A stretch of 64,000 bases of DNA from Ruminococcus sp. (GCA_017411385.1 JAFQQF010000018.1:29594-93593); one strand, 5' to 3'; positions 45,440-55,504 are shown, counted from the first letter of the stretch. Program-made: numbers and translations. Notes: a model not told the origin generated them from the sequence alone.

Positions 45440-46339
45440 ATGCAAATTACAGCCAAAGCACCTGCAAAAATCAATATTACTCTTGATATTCTTTCTCAGC
45501 GTCCTGACGGCTACCACAATGTAGATATGCTTATGCAGGCAGTTTCTCTTTACGATGAAATCACAGTTACAGCAGACCCAAAGGCTCAGTCTGAGGGTGA
45601 AATCACTATCACCTGCAATAAAGAAGGTGTGCCCTGCGACAGCTCAAATATTGCCTACAAGGCGGCAAAAGCTTTCTTTGCGTATACAAACCTTACTCAC
45701 GGTGATATGACTATCCACATCGAAAAGACAATTCCCTTCGGTGCAGGACTTGCAGGCGGCAGTGCAGACGGAGCGGCAGTTATAGTTATACTTAACCGTA
45801 TGTACGATGCAAGGCTTACTGAGGCTGAACTTTGCAAAATAGGTGAGAAGGTAGGTGCCGATGTGCCCTTCTGCATTGTAGGCGGAACCCGCCGTGCAAC
45901 TGAAACCGGTACCACACTCTCTAAGCTTCCCAAGCTTCCTGCCTGCAAAATCGTAATCTGTAAGCCTGAGGTTTCTATTTCTACAGCCAAGGCCTATGCT
46001 CTTGCAGACAGCCGAACAGGCACCCGTTTGTGCTATACCGATTTAGCAGTAAAATCCCTTTATTCTGCAAGCGTGCGTAATGTGGCGGATTTCCTCCACA
46101 ACGATTTTGAAGAAGTTCTTTCTCTTGACGTTATAAATTCAATCAAATCCGTTATGTATAAGCAAAAGGCTCTGGGTTGTGCAATGAGCGGATCCGGTTC
46201 AGCTGTTTTTGCATTGTTTATCTCAGAGCGGAAAGCCTCAAAGTGTGCACAAGCTCTGAAAAATGAGTATGAGGATGTTTTTGTGGCAGAGCCTTGCCGC
46301 ACAGGAGTAGTTATTTCTAAAATCAGCTTTGATGAATAA
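45440..46339 (+). CDS. ispE: 4-diphosphocytidyl-2-C-methyl-D-erythritol kinase
   Basis: IspE is a GHMP-family kinase of the MEP isoprenoid pathway. The 299-residue product has the APAKINITLDILSQRPDGYHNVDMLMQ start, the ATP motif PFGAGLAGGSADGAAVI (about 93-109), and GCAMSGSGSAVFALF near the C-terminus. dxs of the same pathway is at 4.4 kb, and IspA at 3.5 kb uses the products. Confidence 0.96.
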   Translation: MQITAKAPAKINITLDILSQRPDGYHNVDMLMQAVSLYDEITVTADPKAQSEGEITITCNKEGVPCDSSNIAYKAAKAFFAYTNLTHGDMTIHIEKTIPFGAGLAGGSADGAAVIVILNRMYDARLTEAELCKIGEKVGADVPFCIVGGTRRATETGTTLSKLPKLPACKIVICKPEVSISTAKAYALADSRTGTRLCYTDLAVKSLYSASVRNVADFLHNDFEEVLSLDVINSIKSVMYKQKALGCAMSGSGSAVFALFISERKASKCAQALKNEYEDVFVAEPCRTGVVISKISFDE

Positions 46340-46345
46340 AAAGTA

Positions 46346-46392
46346 AAAACCTGCCAATAATCAGCATACAACAACTGATTAGGTAGGTTTTT
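46346..46392 (+). terminator. Hairpin covering the spoIIR ribosome binding site
   Basis: An imperfect stem (46346-46364 with 46375-46391; AAAACCTGCC against GGTAGGTTTT, plus TAATCAG/CTGATTA) is followed by T residues and looks like the ispE terminator. Its 3' arm contains AGGTAGG (46381-46387), the only ribosome binding site available to spoIIR. Confidence 0.72.
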
Positions 46393-46396
46393 TCTA

Positions 46397-46996
46397 ATGA
46401 AAAATATTCTCAAATCTATGTGCATTGCTTTTGTAGTTTCCCTGCTTTTTTCCCTTGTACCTTTTGAAGGAGAATGTCGTGAAATCTCCGATAAAGTTTT
46501 TCGTATTCACATTCTGGCAAATTCCGATTCCGAAGAAGACCAGAAGCTTAAACTGCAGGTCCGTGATGCGATTCTGAAAAAAAGCGAAGAGCTTTTTTCT
46601 GATGCACAGGATAAAGAACAAGCAAAGAAGCTTGCACAGGAAAACATAGACCTTCTCACACAGACTGCTCAGAATACAGTATACGAGCAGGGCTATGCTT
46701 ACCCTGTTACTGCAAGTATAAAAAATATGTATTTTACCACAAGGTATTACGGCGATGTTACAATGCCATCCGGTGTCTACGATGCACTTCAAATCCGCAT
46801 AGGTGATGCTGATGGTAAAAACTGGTGGTGCGTTATGTATCCATCCCTATGTCTTTCTCTTGCAGATGAAGAGAGCTCCTTGAAGGGTGAGCTTACGCCT
46901 TCTCAATATTCCATAGTAACATCAGATGGTAAGTTTGAGTTAAGATTTAAGGCAGTAGAAATATTCAATAAAATTATAGACTTCTTTTCAAAATGA
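46397..46996 (+). CDS. spoIIR: Stage II sporulation protein R
   Basis: SpoIIR is made in the forespore and secreted toward the mother cell, where it triggers SpoIIGA to process pro-sigma-E. The 199-residue product has a signal peptide (about 1-25) and the family sequence SDKVFRIHILANSDSEEDQKLKLQVRDAILKK and YPVTASIKNMYFTTRYYGDVTMPSGVYDALQIRIGDADGKNWWCVMYPSLC. The ATG is only nine bases after AGGTAGG, which lies in a hairpin. Confidence 0.93.
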   Translation: MKNILKSMCIAFVVSLLFSLVPFEGECREISDKVFRIHILANSDSEEDQKLKLQVRDAILKKSEELFSDAQDKEQAKKLAQENIDLLTQTAQNTVYEQGYAYPVTASIKNMYFTTRYYGDVTMPSGVYDALQIRIGDADGKNWWCVMYPSLCLSLADEESSLKGELTPSQYSIVTSDGKFELRFKAVEIFNKIIDFFSK

Positions 46997-47024
46997 TGTA
47001 CTATGATGTACTGTTTTTGGTACA
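46993..47024 (+). repeat. Tandem 10-base repeat and GTAC inverted repeat before addB
   Basis: ATGATGTACT occurs twice in tandem (46993-47002 and 47003-47012). It is followed by TGTAC (47007-47011) and GTACA (47020-47024), which form an inverted repeat about a T-rich centre. A TATAAT box (47035-47040) follows. The repeat may be a regulatory site for addB. Confidence 0.55.
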
Positions 47025-47072
47025 CCAAAGTTTATATAATATATCTGTAATTAAAGTACAGGCGGTGTAATT

Positions 47073-50000
47073 ATGCTAAGGTTAATCACAGGTCGCAGCA
47101 AATCAGGCAAAACCGAATATGCAAGAAATCTGTTGTCTGCCCTTGCCAAAAGCGGAGATAATAAGCTTCTGATGATAGTCCCTGACCAGCAATCCTTCGA
47201 AGCCGAAAAAGCCTTCCTTGAGCTTTCAGGACCGAAGGATGCAATGAACATTAAGGTCTTGGGCTTTTCGCGTCTTTGCGATTATGTGTTTGAAGCTGTC
47301 GGATACAGCAAAGGAGTTCTTGCAGACGAAGCAACAAAAACTCTGCTTATGAGCATAGCTCTGGAGGACACTGCGGATGCAATGAAGCTGTATTCTGACA
47401 AAGCATTAAGTCCTCAGCTTCTGACCTTTATGCTATCTATCCGTCGGGAATTCGCAAGGAACAAGGTTTCCTCTGAGATGCTTTGCAAGGCTGTTCCACA
47501 GGATGGAATGTTGTCAGATAAGCTCTATGATGCTTCTCTTGTTCTATCAGCCTTTGATGCTTTCCTCGAAAACTCCTTCGATGACCCCGAGGGTGAGCTT
47601 TCCATAGCCTGTGATTTGCTCAAATCTAACCCTGTCTTTGCCGATTATACAATCTGTGTTGATTCCTATTTAAGCTTCACTCAGCTTGAATACGATATTC
47701 TTGAACAGCTCCTGCTTCAGTCAAAGGAGCTTTACATAACTCTTTCCGATGATGCCGATATTGTTGCTGATGATAGTATTTTTTCGGTATCAAAGGATAC
47801 AGCAAAACGGCTCAAAGCCTTGGCAAAGACAAACAACGTATCTGTAGGTGCTCCGGTTGTCTGTGATTACAAGGGGTATTTTGAAAGCGAAGAGTTGCGT
47901 CATATTGAAGAAAACGTCTTTCGCAATAAGTCTGTGCACGATGAAGCTTTGTCAGACGCTCTTTGCGTTTACAGTGCCTCTGACAGATATGAGGAAGCCG
48001 ACTTCGTTGCCCGTAATATTCGCAGACTTGTGGTTGAAGAAGGCGTTCGCTATAAGGATATTGCTGTTGTGTCCAGAAACACCTCTCCTTATAACGGAAT
48101 ACTCGATATTACACTTTCATCCTACGATATTCCTTACTTTATGGATACCCCCTCAAATGTACTTTCGAAGCCGCTTATGAAGCTTTTGACCTCTTGCTTT
48201 GATTGTGTGATTAATTCATTCAATAGGGATGCAGTTCTTGCCGTTGTCAAGTCAGGACTCACAGAAGTGAATTCTGTGGATGCCTCTCTGTTTGAAAACT
48301 ATCTGTTCACTTGGTCCTTGACCGGCACCAAACTGCAATCCGAGTTTACGGCTAACCCCAGAGGCTTTGCCGATGAATTCACAAAGGATGATTTGCTGGA
48401 GCTTACCCGTGTGGAGCAGGTGAGAAGCTTTATTATTGAACCTCTTCTTATATTCCGCAACAACATTAAGGGTGCAACGGCATCTGTAATCTGCAAAGAG
48501 CTCTATGCTCTTATGCTTCGTCTTGGTGCTGATAAAAGACTCCTCAGCCTTTCTCAAAGTCTTGAAGATGCAAAGGAATATCAGCTTGCAGAAGAACAGC
48601 TAAGGCTCTGGCAGATTTTTATTGACACTCTGGACAGAACCGCTCAGGTTATCGGGGAAAGAATAGAAAGTCCGGCACGTTTTGTTGAGCTTCTTAAATT
48701 GCAGTTTTCCACTCAGGAGATTGCTTTTATTCCCAAAGCTCTTGATCAGGTGATTGTCGGTGACATTGAACATCTTCGTTTACAAAACAAAAAAGCCGTG
48801 TTTGTAATCGGTGCAGTTGACGGAGAATTCCCCTTGGTCCTTGGCGACAGCGGACTTTTCACCGCTGACGAGCGAAGTGTTCTGACTCAGGCAGGGCTTT
48901 TGCCTGATAAGTCTTTGGAAACTCAGTCAGTTCGTGAAAAATATCTGTGTTATTATGCACTCACATCAGCTTCACAAAAACTCTTTGTAAGCTTTCCTGC
49001 CACGAATCTCAGCGGTAGCAGTAATATTCCCTCAATTATCATTTCTGAGCTTGAAGCAATGTTTTCACAGCTTTCTGTTGTTCCATCCGCAGCGGTTGAG
49101 GATATAGACAGAATTTGGGCAGCGAAGCCTTCATTCAGCCTGTATGCAGGCAGAGCAAGGGGGCGTGATGAGCTAACCTCAGCCCTCAGGGACTATTATT
49201 CCTGTAATGAGGTCTTTTCTTCATCTGCAAAAGCCTTGTCCCGTGCACTTTCAAAGGAACCTTTCACAATCAAAAATCCCGAAAACGCACGCAGACTTTT
49301 CGGTGATAATATGCGTCTTTCTGCTTCACAGGTAGAAAAATATCACTTGTGCCGTTTTATGTATTTTTGTACCTACGGCCTTAGATTGCGGGAACGTAGA
49401 GTTGCCCAAATTGATGCAATGGAGTATGGTTCCTTTGTTCACTATATTCTGGAATGCTTCATAAAAAAATACGATAAAGCAGCGCTATGCTCTCTTTCAG
49501 ACAATGAGCTTATGATTGACATAAAGGCTATTATGGCACAGTACGCTCAGCTTCACTTTGGCTCTACAGAGGATAAATCCGACCGCTTTCTGTATCTCTA
49601 TAACCGTGTGTCAAATTCAGCTTTTCATCTTATTCGCCATATAATAGGCGAGCTATCCCAAAGCGCCTTCACACCCGAGGCTTTTGAGCTTGATATAGGC
49701 GAGGACGTACCTGCTTATACCCTCACTTTGCCCACAGGACAAACTGTTACAATCAGAGGTAAGGTGGATAGAGCTGACCTTATGAAGAAGGACGGCAAAA
49801 TGTATATCAGAATAGTGGATTACAAGACAGGCACCAAGACCTTTGATTTGTCTGATGTAATGTACGGACTGAATCTGCAGATGCTTATTTACCTTTCAGT
49901 TCTTTCTCGAAACAGCGAGGATTATTTCAAGGGTAGCGTTATCCCTGCAGGTGTACTTTATATGCCTGCTGTTGTTCCTGTTGTTGATGCCGCATTCGAT

Positions 50001-50417
50001 ACTTCCTCTGATGCTGTGCTGAAAGAGCGGATGAAAAAGCTTCGTATGAACGGTCTTATTCTCAGTGATATGGATGTTCTTGAAGCTATGGAGAAGGAAT
50101 GTGCAGGTATATACATACCGGTTTCCTCCAAGGGCAACTCTGTAAAAGGTTTAGATAATCTGGCTTCCCTTGAAGAATTCGGAGCAATATTTTCCAAGAT
50201 TGATTCTATCATAGCTCAAATGGCAACAGAGCTTCACAGGGGTAACATTGAAGCTGAGCCCGCCGCCGTATGCTATGATGCCTGTGAGTATTGTCCCTAT
50301 TCCTCTGTTTGCGGACACAAAGAAGGGGATAAACTGAGAAAGGTTTTCAAGCTTGACAGAAAAGAAATAATCAAAGAACTAGGATTAGAGGATACATCAG
50401 AGGAGGTGGCACAATGA
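47073..50417 (+). CDS. addB: ATP-dependent helicase/nuclease subunit B
   Basis: AddB is one half of the AddAB (RecBCD-like) complex that resects double-strand breaks. The 1114-residue protein has an N-terminal P-loop GRSKSGKTEYA, the C-terminal nuclease domain with the acidic/Lys core RIVDYKTGTKTFDL, and Cys residues of an iron-sulfur clamp: CHLCRFMYF upstream and CEYCPYSSVC near the C-terminus. It overlaps addA by four bases. Confidence 0.95.
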   Translation: MLRLITGRSKSGKTEYARNLLSALAKSGDNKLLMIVPDQQSFEAEKAFLELSGPKDAMNIKVLGFSRLCDYVFEAVGYSKGVLADEATKTLLMSIALEDTADAMKLYSDKALSPQLLTFMLSIRREFARNKVSSEMLCKAVPQDGMLSDKLYDASLVLSAFDAFLENSFDDPEGELSIACDLLKSNPVFADYTICVDSYLSFTQLEYDILEQLLLQSKELYITLSDDADIVADDSIFSVSKDTAKRLKALAKTNNVSVGAPVVCDYKGYFESEELRHIEENVFRNKSVHDEALSDALCVYSASDRYEEADFVARNIRRLVVEEGVRYKDIAVVSRNTSPYNGILDITLSSYDIPYFMDTPSNVLSKPLMKLLTSCFDCVINSFNRDAVLAVVKSGLTEVNSVDASLFENYLFTWSLTGTKLQSEFTANPRGFADEFTKDDLLELTRVEQVRSFIIEPLLIFRNNIKGATASVICKELYALMLRLGADKRLLSLSQSLEDAKEYQLAEEQLRLWQIFIDTLDRTAQVIGERIESPARFVELLKLQFSTQEIAFIPKALDQVIVGDIEHLRLQNKKAVFVIGAVDGEFPLVLGDSGLFTADERSVLTQAGLLPDKSLETQSVREKYLCYYALTSASQKLFVSFPATNLSGSSNIPSIIISELEAMFSQLSVVPSAAVEDIDRIWAAKPSFSLYAGRARGRDELTSALRDYYSCNEVFSSSAKALSRALSKEPFTIKNPENARRLFGDNMRLSASQVEKYHLCRFMYFCTYGLRLRERRVAQIDAMEYGSFVHYILECFIKKYDKAALCSLSDNELMIDIKAIMAQYAQLHFGSTEDKSDRFLYLYNRVSNSAFHLIRHIIGELSQSAFTPEAFELDIGEDVPAYTLTLPTGQTVTIRGKVDRADLMKKDGKMYIRIVDYKTGTKTFDLSDVMYGLNLQMLIYLSVLSRNSEDYFKGSVIPAGVLYMPAVVPVVDAAFDTSSDAVLKERMKKLRMNGLILSDMDVLEAMEKECAGIYIPVSSKGNSVKGLDNLASLEEFGAIFSKIDSIIAQMATELHRGNIEAEPAAVCYDACEYCPYSSVCGHKEGDKLRKVFKLDRKEIIKELGLEDTSEEVAQ

Positions 50418-53400
50418 GCAGAAACTGGACAGATAATCAGCGACTTGCCATAAAGGCACGGGGAGGCTCCTTGCTTGTAAGTGCTGCCGCAGGCTCGGGC
50501 AAAACCGCTGTTTTGGTTGAGCGTGTAATTCAGATGGTTACAGATAACATAAGTCCTGTTCCCATTGACAGACTCCTCATAGTTACCTATACACGTGCCG
50601 CCGCCGCAGAGCTTAAAGAAAGAATCCGCAACACCTTGCTTTCTCTGCTTTCGTCAGACCCTGAAAATCCTTGGTACAGACGACAGCTTGTTCATCTGAC
50701 CTCTGCCCATATATCCACAGTTGACAGCTTCTGCGGAGATTTGGTTCGTGAGTTTTTTCAGAAGCTTCCCATCTCAGGAGATTATCGCATCGCCGACAGC
50801 TCAGAGCTTACTCTTCTCAAGCAAGAGGCGATGGAACGCACTCTCGATGAGTTTTATTCAAAGGGCGATATAGCTTTTGTAAACTTGGTTGAAGCCTTTG
50901 CATCCTCACGCGATGACTCACGTCTGCAAAGCAACATCTTAAGGCTCTACGAATTTCTTCGTTCCCATCCCTTTGGGGACAAATGGCTTTCAGAAAAGCT
51001 TTCATATTACAGCGATTGCAAAAGCGTTTCTGATAGTATCTGGGGCAGGATTGTTCTTGATTATACCCTGTCGGCAGTGGATTACTCCATAAGCCTTACA
51101 GAAACCTCATTAGAGCTTCTGAGGCAGGAGCCTGAGCTTTATGCAAAGGCATCCGACCTTTTTGCTAAGGACCTTGCCTTCTTCAAAAAGCTCAGAAGCC
51201 TTTTAGAAACCTCAGATTGGAACACCATTGCTTCCTTTGTTCACACATTTGAAGCTGGCAGGCTTAATGCGCGAGGCTTTACCGAACACCCTATAAAGCT
51301 GAGGGTGTCAGCTAACCGCGATATTGTCAAAGGTAATGTGAAAACAATCCAGAAACTCTTTTTGCAGTCAGAAGATGAGATTCTTTCCGATATATCCTCA
51401 CAGTATCATATCGTTGCCGAGATGTTTTCCTGTGTTCAAACCTTTGAAAGCATTTTTACCGAGCTTAAGCTTCAGAAAAATGTTGCTGATTTTTCAGACG
51501 TGGAGCATTATGCTCTCAAGCTTCTTGTGAATCTTGACTCACATGGCAATGTTAACACAACTGAGGTTGCAGATATAGTATCCTCACGTTTCGATGAGGT
51601 AATGGTTGATGAGTATCAGGACGCAAACGAGGTGCAGGATTTAATTTTCAATTCAGTCAGCCACACAGGTAAAAACCTTTTTGTGGTAGGTGACGTAAAG
51701 CAAAGTATTTACGGTTTCCGTCAGGCTATGCCCGAAATTTTTCTGTCCCGTAAAAACAGTCTTCCGCTTTATAACGAAAATGCTGACGAGTATCCTGCTA
51801 AGGTTATTCTGGAGCGTAATTTCCGTTCCAGAAAGGAAGTCACGGATTTTGTTAACTTTACCTTCAGAACCCTTATGTCTGTCCAGACAGGCGACCTTGA
51901 ATATAATGACGAAGAAGCTCTTGTGCCTCAAGCACCCTACAATATAGCACAAGCTCCCTGTAACGAGCTCCATCTTCTTGACCTTGACGAAATAGGCGAT
52001 ATTGATGCAACTGTGGCAGAAGCACGCCATATTGCATCCGTTGTTCTCAAAATGTGCAAGGAAACTTACATAAAAGACGGGGAGGGGGAGCGTCTTGTTC
52101 AGTTTCGCGATGTTGCTGTGCTTATGCGAAATATGAGCAGATACGCTGATGTGTATGTAAATGAGCTCAGACGTTCCGGTGTACCTGCCTATTGCGAAAC
52201 CTCAACAGGTTTTTTGTCACTCTTTGAAATTAAGGTTGCTGTGAATTTCCTGCGTGTAATAGATAATCCCGTGCAGGATATACCCCTAATTTCTGTGATG
52301 ATGTCACCTGTTTACGGCTTCACGCCAGATGATATTGCACAGCTTCGATATGACAATAAAAAAGCACCTCTGTATTTGTCCGTGAAGAATTCTTCGGATA
52401 ATGGGTTTGAGAAAGCCCAAAGATTTATAGACGATATAGAATATTTGCGTCAGCTTTCTCTGACCATGTCCTCTGATTTGTTCATAGGTGCTCTCTATGA
52501 GCACACAGGACTTTTGTGCACAAGCCTTGCCACGGGAGGAGAGCTTGCTGTCAATAACCTGAGATTGCTCAAGGAGTATGCCGCAAGCTTTGAAAAAGGT
52601 GCTTCAAAGGGTATCTCCGCCTTTGTAAGCTATATTGACCGTCTGGAGCGTAACGGCACCGACCTGCCTGCTGCTGTTGTCAGCAATCCCGAGGGGGATA
52701 ACGCTGTGCGTATTATGACAATTCACGGCAGCAAAGGTCTGGAGTTCCCCGTGTGCATTCTTGCAAATACAGCACGTCAGTTTGCCTCTGATGCAAAGGA
52801 AAACGTTCTTCTTCATTCAAAGCTTGGCTTTGCTTCCAAACGACGTGACGATACGTTGATGTGTAGTTACAACACATTGCCTCGTGAGGCTGTTGCCTTA
52901 GAGCTTAAACGTAGCGAAAAGTCCGAGGAGCTGAGAGTGCTTTACGTTGCAATGACTCGTGCCAAGGAGCACCTGATTATGCTTGCATCAAAGAAGAATC
53001 TTCAAACCTATGTTTCAAAGCAATCCTTAGGACTTGATGCATCAGAAAAGCTTCCGCCCTTTGTAGTACGCGATTGCAATTATCTTAGCGATTGGCTTGT
53101 GAAGTGTGCACTTATCCACCCGAACGGTGAGAAGCTTCGTGCTTATGCGGGTATGGATGAGCCTACGTGCTTTGCGTGTGAGGATACCTCGAATCTAAGA
53201 GTTAAAATAATTGATTCACTTGAGTATGATTTTAAAGAGTCGCCCTTAGGTGTAACTTCTTCAATTGAATTTGAAGCTGTTCCTGATGAGGTGTCTGAGA
53301 TAATCAAATCACGTTTTGATTACAAATATCCTTTCAAGGATTTGACTGCTGTTGCACAGAAGGTAACTGCTTCCGAGCTTGCTCATAAGGACAGTAAAAA

Positions 53401-53962
53401 ATATTTTGAAAAGCATCTGGCAGCTCCCGCATTTTTGTCTGATTCACCCTTGACCCCTGCACAGAAGGGTACTGCTATGCACACCTTCCTGCAGTATTGC
53501 GACTTTGAGCGTGCACGTACAGATGTAGCGTCAGAAGCAGAGCGCCTTTGTGCTTTTGGCAGACTCACAAGGGCTCAGGCAGACAGCCTTGATTTTGAAA
53601 AGCTTGGTGCTTTTGTGAACAGTACGGTGGTTTCTCTTGCACTTGAAAGCGGTGAGTACTACCGCGAATACCGCTTCACCGTCAATATCCCTGCCGGACT
53701 TATTGATGATGCAATTGCTCCGGAACATTCAAAAGAGCCGGTTATATTGCAGGGCTCGGTAGACCTTGCAATTATGTGTGAAGATGGTATAATAATAGTG
53801 GATTATAAAACAGACCGTGTAAAAAGCCTTGATGTCTTAGAGCAGCTATATGCAAAACAGCTTTCTCTTTATCGTGTTGCTTTGGAGCAGACCACAGGCA
53901 AAAGGGTTAAAAGCTGTCTGATTTATTCCATATATCTTTCTGACTCCAAGGAGGTTTTGTGA
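50414..53962 (+). CDS. addA: ATP-dependent helicase/nuclease subunit A
   Basis: AddA is a UvrD/SF1 helicase fused to a nuclease domain. The 1182-residue product has the Q-motif TDNQRLAIKARGGSLLVSAAAGSGKTAVLVERV (Walker A), the Walker B MVDEYQDANEVQ, ERNFRSRKEV, TIHGSKGLEFPV and LYVAMTRAKEHL helicase motifs. A C-terminal nuclease core GSVDLAIMCEDGIIIVDYKTD follows. It is coupled to addB upstream and to the dockerin esterase downstream. Confidence 0.97.
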   Translation: MSRNWTDNQRLAIKARGGSLLVSAAAGSGKTAVLVERVIQMVTDNISPVPIDRLLIVTYTRAAAAELKERIRNTLLSLLSSDPENPWYRRQLVHLTSAHISTVDSFCGDLVREFFQKLPISGDYRIADSSELTLLKQEAMERTLDEFYSKGDIAFVNLVEAFASSRDDSRLQSNILRLYEFLRSHPFGDKWLSEKLSYYSDCKSVSDSIWGRIVLDYTLSAVDYSISLTETSLELLRQEPELYAKASDLFAKDLAFFKKLRSLLETSDWNTIASFVHTFEAGRLNARGFTEHPIKLRVSANRDIVKGNVKTIQKLFLQSEDEILSDISSQYHIVAEMFSCVQTFESIFTELKLQKNVADFSDVEHYALKLLVNLDSHGNVNTTEVADIVSSRFDEVMVDEYQDANEVQDLIFNSVSHTGKNLFVVGDVKQSIYGFRQAMPEIFLSRKNSLPLYNENADEYPAKVILERNFRSRKEVTDFVNFTFRTLMSVQTGDLEYNDEEALVPQAPYNIAQAPCNELHLLDLDEIGDIDATVAEARHIASVVLKMCKETYIKDGEGERLVQFRDVAVLMRNMSRYADVYVNELRRSGVPAYCETSTGFLSLFEIKVAVNFLRVIDNPVQDIPLISVMMSPVYGFTPDDIAQLRYDNKKAPLYLSVKNSSDNGFEKAQRFIDDIEYLRQLSLTMSSDLFIGALYEHTGLLCTSLATGGELAVNNLRLLKEYAASFEKGASKGISAFVSYIDRLERNGTDLPAAVVSNPEGDNAVRIMTIHGSKGLEFPVCILANTARQFASDAKENVLLHSKLGFASKRRDDTLMCSYNTLPREAVALELKRSEKSEELRVLYVAMTRAKEHLIMLASKKNLQTYVSKQSLGLDASEKLPPFVVRDCNYLSDWLVKCALIHPNGEKLRAYAGMDEPTCFACEDTSNLRVKIIDSLEYDFKESPLGVTSSIEFEAVPDEVSEIIKSRFDYKYPFKDLTAVAQKVTASELAHKDSKKYFEKHLAAPAFLSDSPLTPAQKGTAMHTFLQYCDFERARTDVASEAERLCAFGRLTRAQADSLDFEKLGAFVNSTVVSLALESGEYYREYRFTVNIPAGLIDDAIAPEHSKEPVILQGSVDLAIMCEDGIIIVDYKTDRVKSLDVLEQLYAKQLSLYRVALEQTTGKRVKSCLIYSIYLSDSKEVL

Positions 53963-55485
53963 TGAGAATTTTTAAAGCTTTTGTTTCACTTTTGTTGGTG
54001 TTACTGCTGATGTTTTCTACATTTATTGTAGCCTCAGCTTTTGACCCCAAACCCTATTATCTTGGCGATGCAGACCTTGACGATGCTGTTAACATCAAGG
54101 ATGCAACTCTTATTCAAAAGCACGTTGCCTCTATTGTGACTCTTGAAGGCTACGCACTTCTAACAGCAGATGCAGACGAGGATTCAAGTCTTACGGTTAA
54201 GGATGCAACCACCATTCAGAAGTATGTTGCAAGTCTTCCTGTAAACCATCCTGTAGGTGAGATTATTACCGTTAATACTGAACCTGTAATTCCCACCAAC
54301 ATTCCTACTGAAGAGCCAACGCAGGAGCCTACCGAAGAACCCACAACAGCTCCATCAGAACCGGAGGATAAAATGGATACAAATATTACTATTTACTTCT
54401 CAAACAATAAAAACTGGAACGTTGTAAATGCATATCTTTATAATGAGGAAAAGGGCATTGAGAACGATACTTGGCCCGGTGTTGCAATGACTCTTCTCGG
54501 TACAAATGACTTCGGTGAGAAGATTTACAAAATGGACGTAGATGTGTCAGAATATAACAGAGTTGTATTTAATAACGGCACCAGCCAAACTATGAATGCA
54601 GCACTTTCAGTTGCAAGCTCAGGCTTCTATATTGCCAAGGATACACCCAAGAAGTCTATGGCTCTGGGAGTGTATGCTTATGACGAGGCAAACTACGGCG
54701 AGCAAACAGTTGTTAAACTTGACTATCCCGACGGCTATAAAAAGCCCATCACAATTTGGACTCCCAATGGATACAATGCTGCAGACACAACCAAGAAATA
54801 CCCCGTAATTTATCTTCTTGACGGTCAGAACCAGTTCCTCGGTACAATCAACAGCTACGGCGGCTGGGTAACCGATAAAATCGCAACCTGCCTGCAGAAC
54901 AACGGCCATGAAGGCTTTATTCTTGTTGGTATTGACAACTCCTATAACCGTGATAACGAACTTACCCCAAACTTAGGTGACATTGTTCCTGAGTGTAAGC
55001 CTCTCGGTAACTTTGAAAACGGCTCAGGCGAGCGCTTCTCTGATTTCGTTGCAGATACAGTAGTACCTTACGTTCAGGCAAACTACAATGTTTCTCTCAA
55101 ACCCGAAGATAATGCTGTCATCGGTTCTTCTTCAGGTGGTATCGAGGCATTCTATATCGGTATGGAGAATATGGACATATTCGGTAACATCGGCGCACTT
55201 TCTCCTGCATTTATGCTGTTCCCCAAGAGCGACTGGGATAAATATCTTGCAAAGTTTGATTTCTCAGACGAGTCAACTCTCCCCAGAATTTATTTCTATA
55301 ATGGCGCAGGAGATTCATTGGAGGTTGAACTTAATCCCTATGCACAGGCTATGCCCCAGTGGATGGTAGCTCTCGGTTATCCCGAGGATAAGGTTGTATT
55401 CCGTCACGAGGACAGCTTTTCTCACAACGAATATGCATGGCGAATGATTATGCCCGAAACCATCGCATGGCTTTTTGAACTGTAA
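53962..55485 (+). CDS. Secreted dockerin-CBM-esterase (starch-scaffold-type enzyme)
   Basis: This is a 507-residue secreted multidomain protein. It has a signal peptide at 1-26, a dockerin at about 35-92 (calcium loops DADLDDAVNIKD and DADEDSSLTVKD), and a Pro/Thr/Glu linker at about 105-137. A beta-rich module at about 141-215 resembles starch-binding CBM26. An esterase-D-like alpha/beta hydrolase spans about 230-507 with nucleophile Ser390 (GSSSG) and a probable catalytic His488 (SHNEYAW). It may deacylate polysaccharide or starch-bound substrates as part of a dockerin-cohesin assembly such as an amylosome. ATG at 53962 overlaps the addA stop (TGATG) and follows AAGGAGGT inside addA. The GTG three bases upstream is less likely. 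Confidence 0.85.
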   Translation: MRIFKAFVSLLLVLLLMFSTFIVASAFDPKPYYLGDADLDDAVNIKDATLIQKHVASIVTLEGYALLTADADEDSSLTVKDATTIQKYVASLPVNHPVGEIITVNTEPVIPTNIPTEEPTQEPTEEPTTAPSEPEDKMDTNITIYFSNNKNWNVVNAYLYNEEKGIENDTWPGVAMTLLGTNDFGEKIYKMDVDVSEYNRVVFNNGTSQTMNAALSVASSGFYIAKDTPKKSMALGVYAYDEANYGEQTVVKLDYPDGYKKPITIWTPNGYNAADTTKKYPVIYLLDGQNQFLGTINSYGGWVTDKIATCLQNNGHEGFILVGIDNSYNRDNELTPNLGDIVPECKPLGNFENGSGERFSDFVADTVVPYVQANYNVSLKPEDNAVIGSSSGGIEAFYIGMENMDIFGNIGALSPAFMLFPKSDWDKYLAKFDFSDESTLPRIYFYNGAGDSLEVELNPYAQAMPQWMVALGYPEDKVVFRHEDSFSHNEYAWRMIMPETIAWLFEL

Positions 55486-55504
55486 TATATTCTTTGAAAG
55501 AATT

